NCBI GenBank assembly: GCA_031289065.1
Contig: JAITQI010000027.1
Coordinates: forward strand, 1 to 13,602
From: Oscillospiraceae bacterium
GTDB lineage: Bacteria > Bacillota > Clostridia > Oscillospirales > UBA929
Direction: 5' to 3'
Length of the DNA stretch: 13,602 nucleotides
Both the position numbers and the translations under genes were made by a program. The notes under the pieces were generated by a model that ran no database searches, was not told where the DNA came from, and saw nothing but the letters and a program-made list of their open reading frames with translations. Below are positions 12,714 through 13,602 of the stretch, piece by piece; the first letter of the stretch is position 1, and every line of letters begins with the position of its first letter.

Positions 12714-13326
12714 TCATCTGAATGGGTGCCTGGTTCCGCTTTCTCCTCGCTCAAACTCTCGATTGTTGAAGTTCTGTATATAATACGAGCGATTTCCATG
12801 AAACAGCACAACTTCTTTTGTGATTGTGCCATTATCCCAATAGAAATACCAAATACGCGCAAAAATATCTTCTATTATCCCCACGGGAGATATGTTCATT
12901 TGTAAAAAAGTATACCGGCTGTTCGCGGGCGCTACGTTTCTTTCTCCGTTATAATAACCTTCTATAAAGCAATTGTCTGGTGGCCACCGAATAATCCAAA
13001 CCATATAGTGTGTTTACCCCATCGACAAACGCTTTCGAAAGAACCGCGAAACCGGGAGACTCTACGCTCCAATCCTCTTGCTGGAAATATTGATCCAGCA
13101 CATCCTGCGGCAATCGCTCCTCGTCCTCAATCCACAAGTATTGCATGAGGATACGCTCCATCTCCGGCGGAATATATTCCGGATCGGTGGCCAGCAGAAT
13201 CTTCTCCCTGGCCCAAGGATAAATCAATAGCCCCAACCCGATCACAATAACGCCCCAAACACACAGTCCCACCCGGTGAGGCTTCACCCATCCGCGAAAC
13301 CCCCGCTTTTCCTCTGGTTTGTTCAT
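12714..13326 (-). pseudogene. Membrane-anchored paralog, frameshifted
   Basis: Two overlapping frames together make one protein. The first (ATG 13326, with AAGGAGG seven bases before it) has a basic N-terminus, one membrane segment (about 20-37, GLCVWGVIVIGLGLLIYP) and a stretch DPEYIPPEMERILMQYLW, then IEDEERL, that matches its downstream neighbour. It ends at 12949. The second frame (to 12714) carries FARIWYFYWDNGTITKEVVL and SYYIQNFNNREFERGES, which match the neighbour's second conserved stretch. The change of frame must fall between about 12949 and 13010 and needs one base removed or two added. Function is unknown. It may be a real lesion or an error near the contig end, where coverage is often low. 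It has a strong promoter at 13361-13389. Confidence 0.75.
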
Positions 13327-13360
13327 GGTATCGCCTCCTTATCCAAATCCCTTTGCAAAA

Positions 13361-13389
13361 AGTATACAATATTTTCCCAACAACGTCAA
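13361..13389 (-). promoter_or_regulatory. Sigma-A-type promoter for the 13326 gene
   Basis: On the minus strand TTGACG (plus-strand 13384-13389), a 17-base spacer and TATACT (13361-13366) lie about 35 bases before the start codon at 13326. The -35 and spacer overlap a perfect palindrome at 13372-13406. Confidence 0.8.
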
Positions 13390-13406
13390 TGGCATGGTTG
13401 GGAAAA
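13372..13406. promoter_or_regulatory. Operator-like perfect inverted repeat
   Basis: TTTTCCCAAC (13372-13381) is the exact inverse of GTTGGGAAAA (13397-13406), with 15 bases between. It covers the -35 and spacer of the minus-strand promoter and lies between two divergent promoters. A third copy of the half-site, TTTCCCA, is at 13419-13425. A repressor or activator of the divergent pair is plausible. The regulator is unknown. Confidence 0.6.
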
Positions 13407-13440
13407 GCGCGGCCGCCGTTTCCCATCCCTTTCCGCGCAC

Positions 13441-13469
13441 TTGACATTTTAAATGAAAAAGTGTAAAAT
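13441..13469 (+). promoter_or_regulatory. Sigma-A-type promoter, plus strand
   Basis: A perfect TTGACA (13441-13446), a 17-base spacer and TAAAAT (13464-13469). It points to the partial gene starting at 13538, leaving a leader of roughly 60 bases. Confidence 0.85.
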
Positions 13470-13537
13470 GAACTTGTATAAATCGATGAGGTCACGGAGG
13501 CATTCCAGCCGCCTCTGTGCATAAGGGGGACGCTGTT

Positions 13538-13587
13538 TTGAAACGTTGGACGGCTTTACTTCTGGCCGTACTTTTGGTAGGCGGTCT
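13538..13587 (+). CDS. Start of an exported protein, cut by contig end
   Basis: TTG 13538 opens a frame reading MKRWTALLLAVLLVGG, a positively charged start followed by a hydrophobic stretch, as in a Sec signal peptide or lipoprotein leader. AAGGGGG lies eight bases before it, and a strong promoter is at 13441-13469. Only 16 codons are real, because the sequence from 13588 on is adapter. The product cannot be named. Confidence 0.65.
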
Positions 13588-13602
13588 AGATCGGAAGAGC
13601 GT
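13588..13602. other. Illumina adapter remnant at contig end
   Basis: AGATCGGAAGAGCGT is the start of the standard Illumina TruSeq adapter. The contig therefore ends in untrimmed adapter, and these 15 bases are not part of the genome. Confidence 0.95.

Noticed and set aside
1..13602. CRISPR arrays, tRNA or rRNA genes, insertion sequences
   Set aside because: No regularly spaced repeats, no tRNA T-loop or acceptor signatures, no rRNA motifs and no transposase were seen on either strand.

Overview
The window looks like the end of a GC-rich contig from a spore-forming Bacillota of class Clostridia, in the Oscillospirales/Ruminococcaceae style. The evidence is spoIIM next to xerD, a SCIFF peptide with its radical-SAM maturase beside tgt and yajC, strong GGAGG ribosome binding sites, and an ECF sigma/anti-sigma pair of clostridial type. 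The last 15 bases are Illumina adapter sequence, so the right edge is an assembly end and not biology. Nearly all genes are on the minus strand.

Layout, left to right. Bases 1-548 hold no convincing gene but carry two long perfect AT-rich inverted repeats (65-104 and 469-512). Then come ogt (minus) and, divergent from it, a XerC-type tyrosine recombinase (plus). A two-way terminator at about 2184-2213 separates the recombinase from a minus-strand block transcribed proC > spoIIM > xerD > YesL/DUF624 membrane protein. After a 560-base gap with tandem terminators comes a sigma/anti-sigma operon. Its sigma gene is broken by one extra G in a G6 run. Upstream lies a second operon, yajC > TIGR04086 membrane protein > scfA (SCIFF precursor) > scfB (radical-SAM maturase), with a good promoter at 10631-10659, preceded by tgt. 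The right end is AT-richer and holds two tandem paralogous exported or membrane-anchored proteins of unknown function (one frameshifted). Divergent promoters with an operator-like palindrome follow, and then the first 16 codons of a plus-strand gene that encodes a signal peptide.

How they work together. scfA/scfB make a thioether-crosslinked Cys-rich peptide. yajC and TIGR04086 are membrane or secretion neighbours, and tgt makes the queuosine precursor in tRNA. xerD and the XerC-like protein are strand-exchange enzymes, and spoIIM acts in forespore engulfment.

The observation I rate highest is that the core of the 469-512 palindrome (two arms around a 6-base centre, as in Xer sites) recurs at 1911-1937, 23 of 27 bases identical. 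The second copy lies inside the catalytic-domain coding region of the XerC-like gene, in a patch of AT-rich codons. This would fit a self-targeted recombination or regulatory site. It is inference and needs comparative checking.
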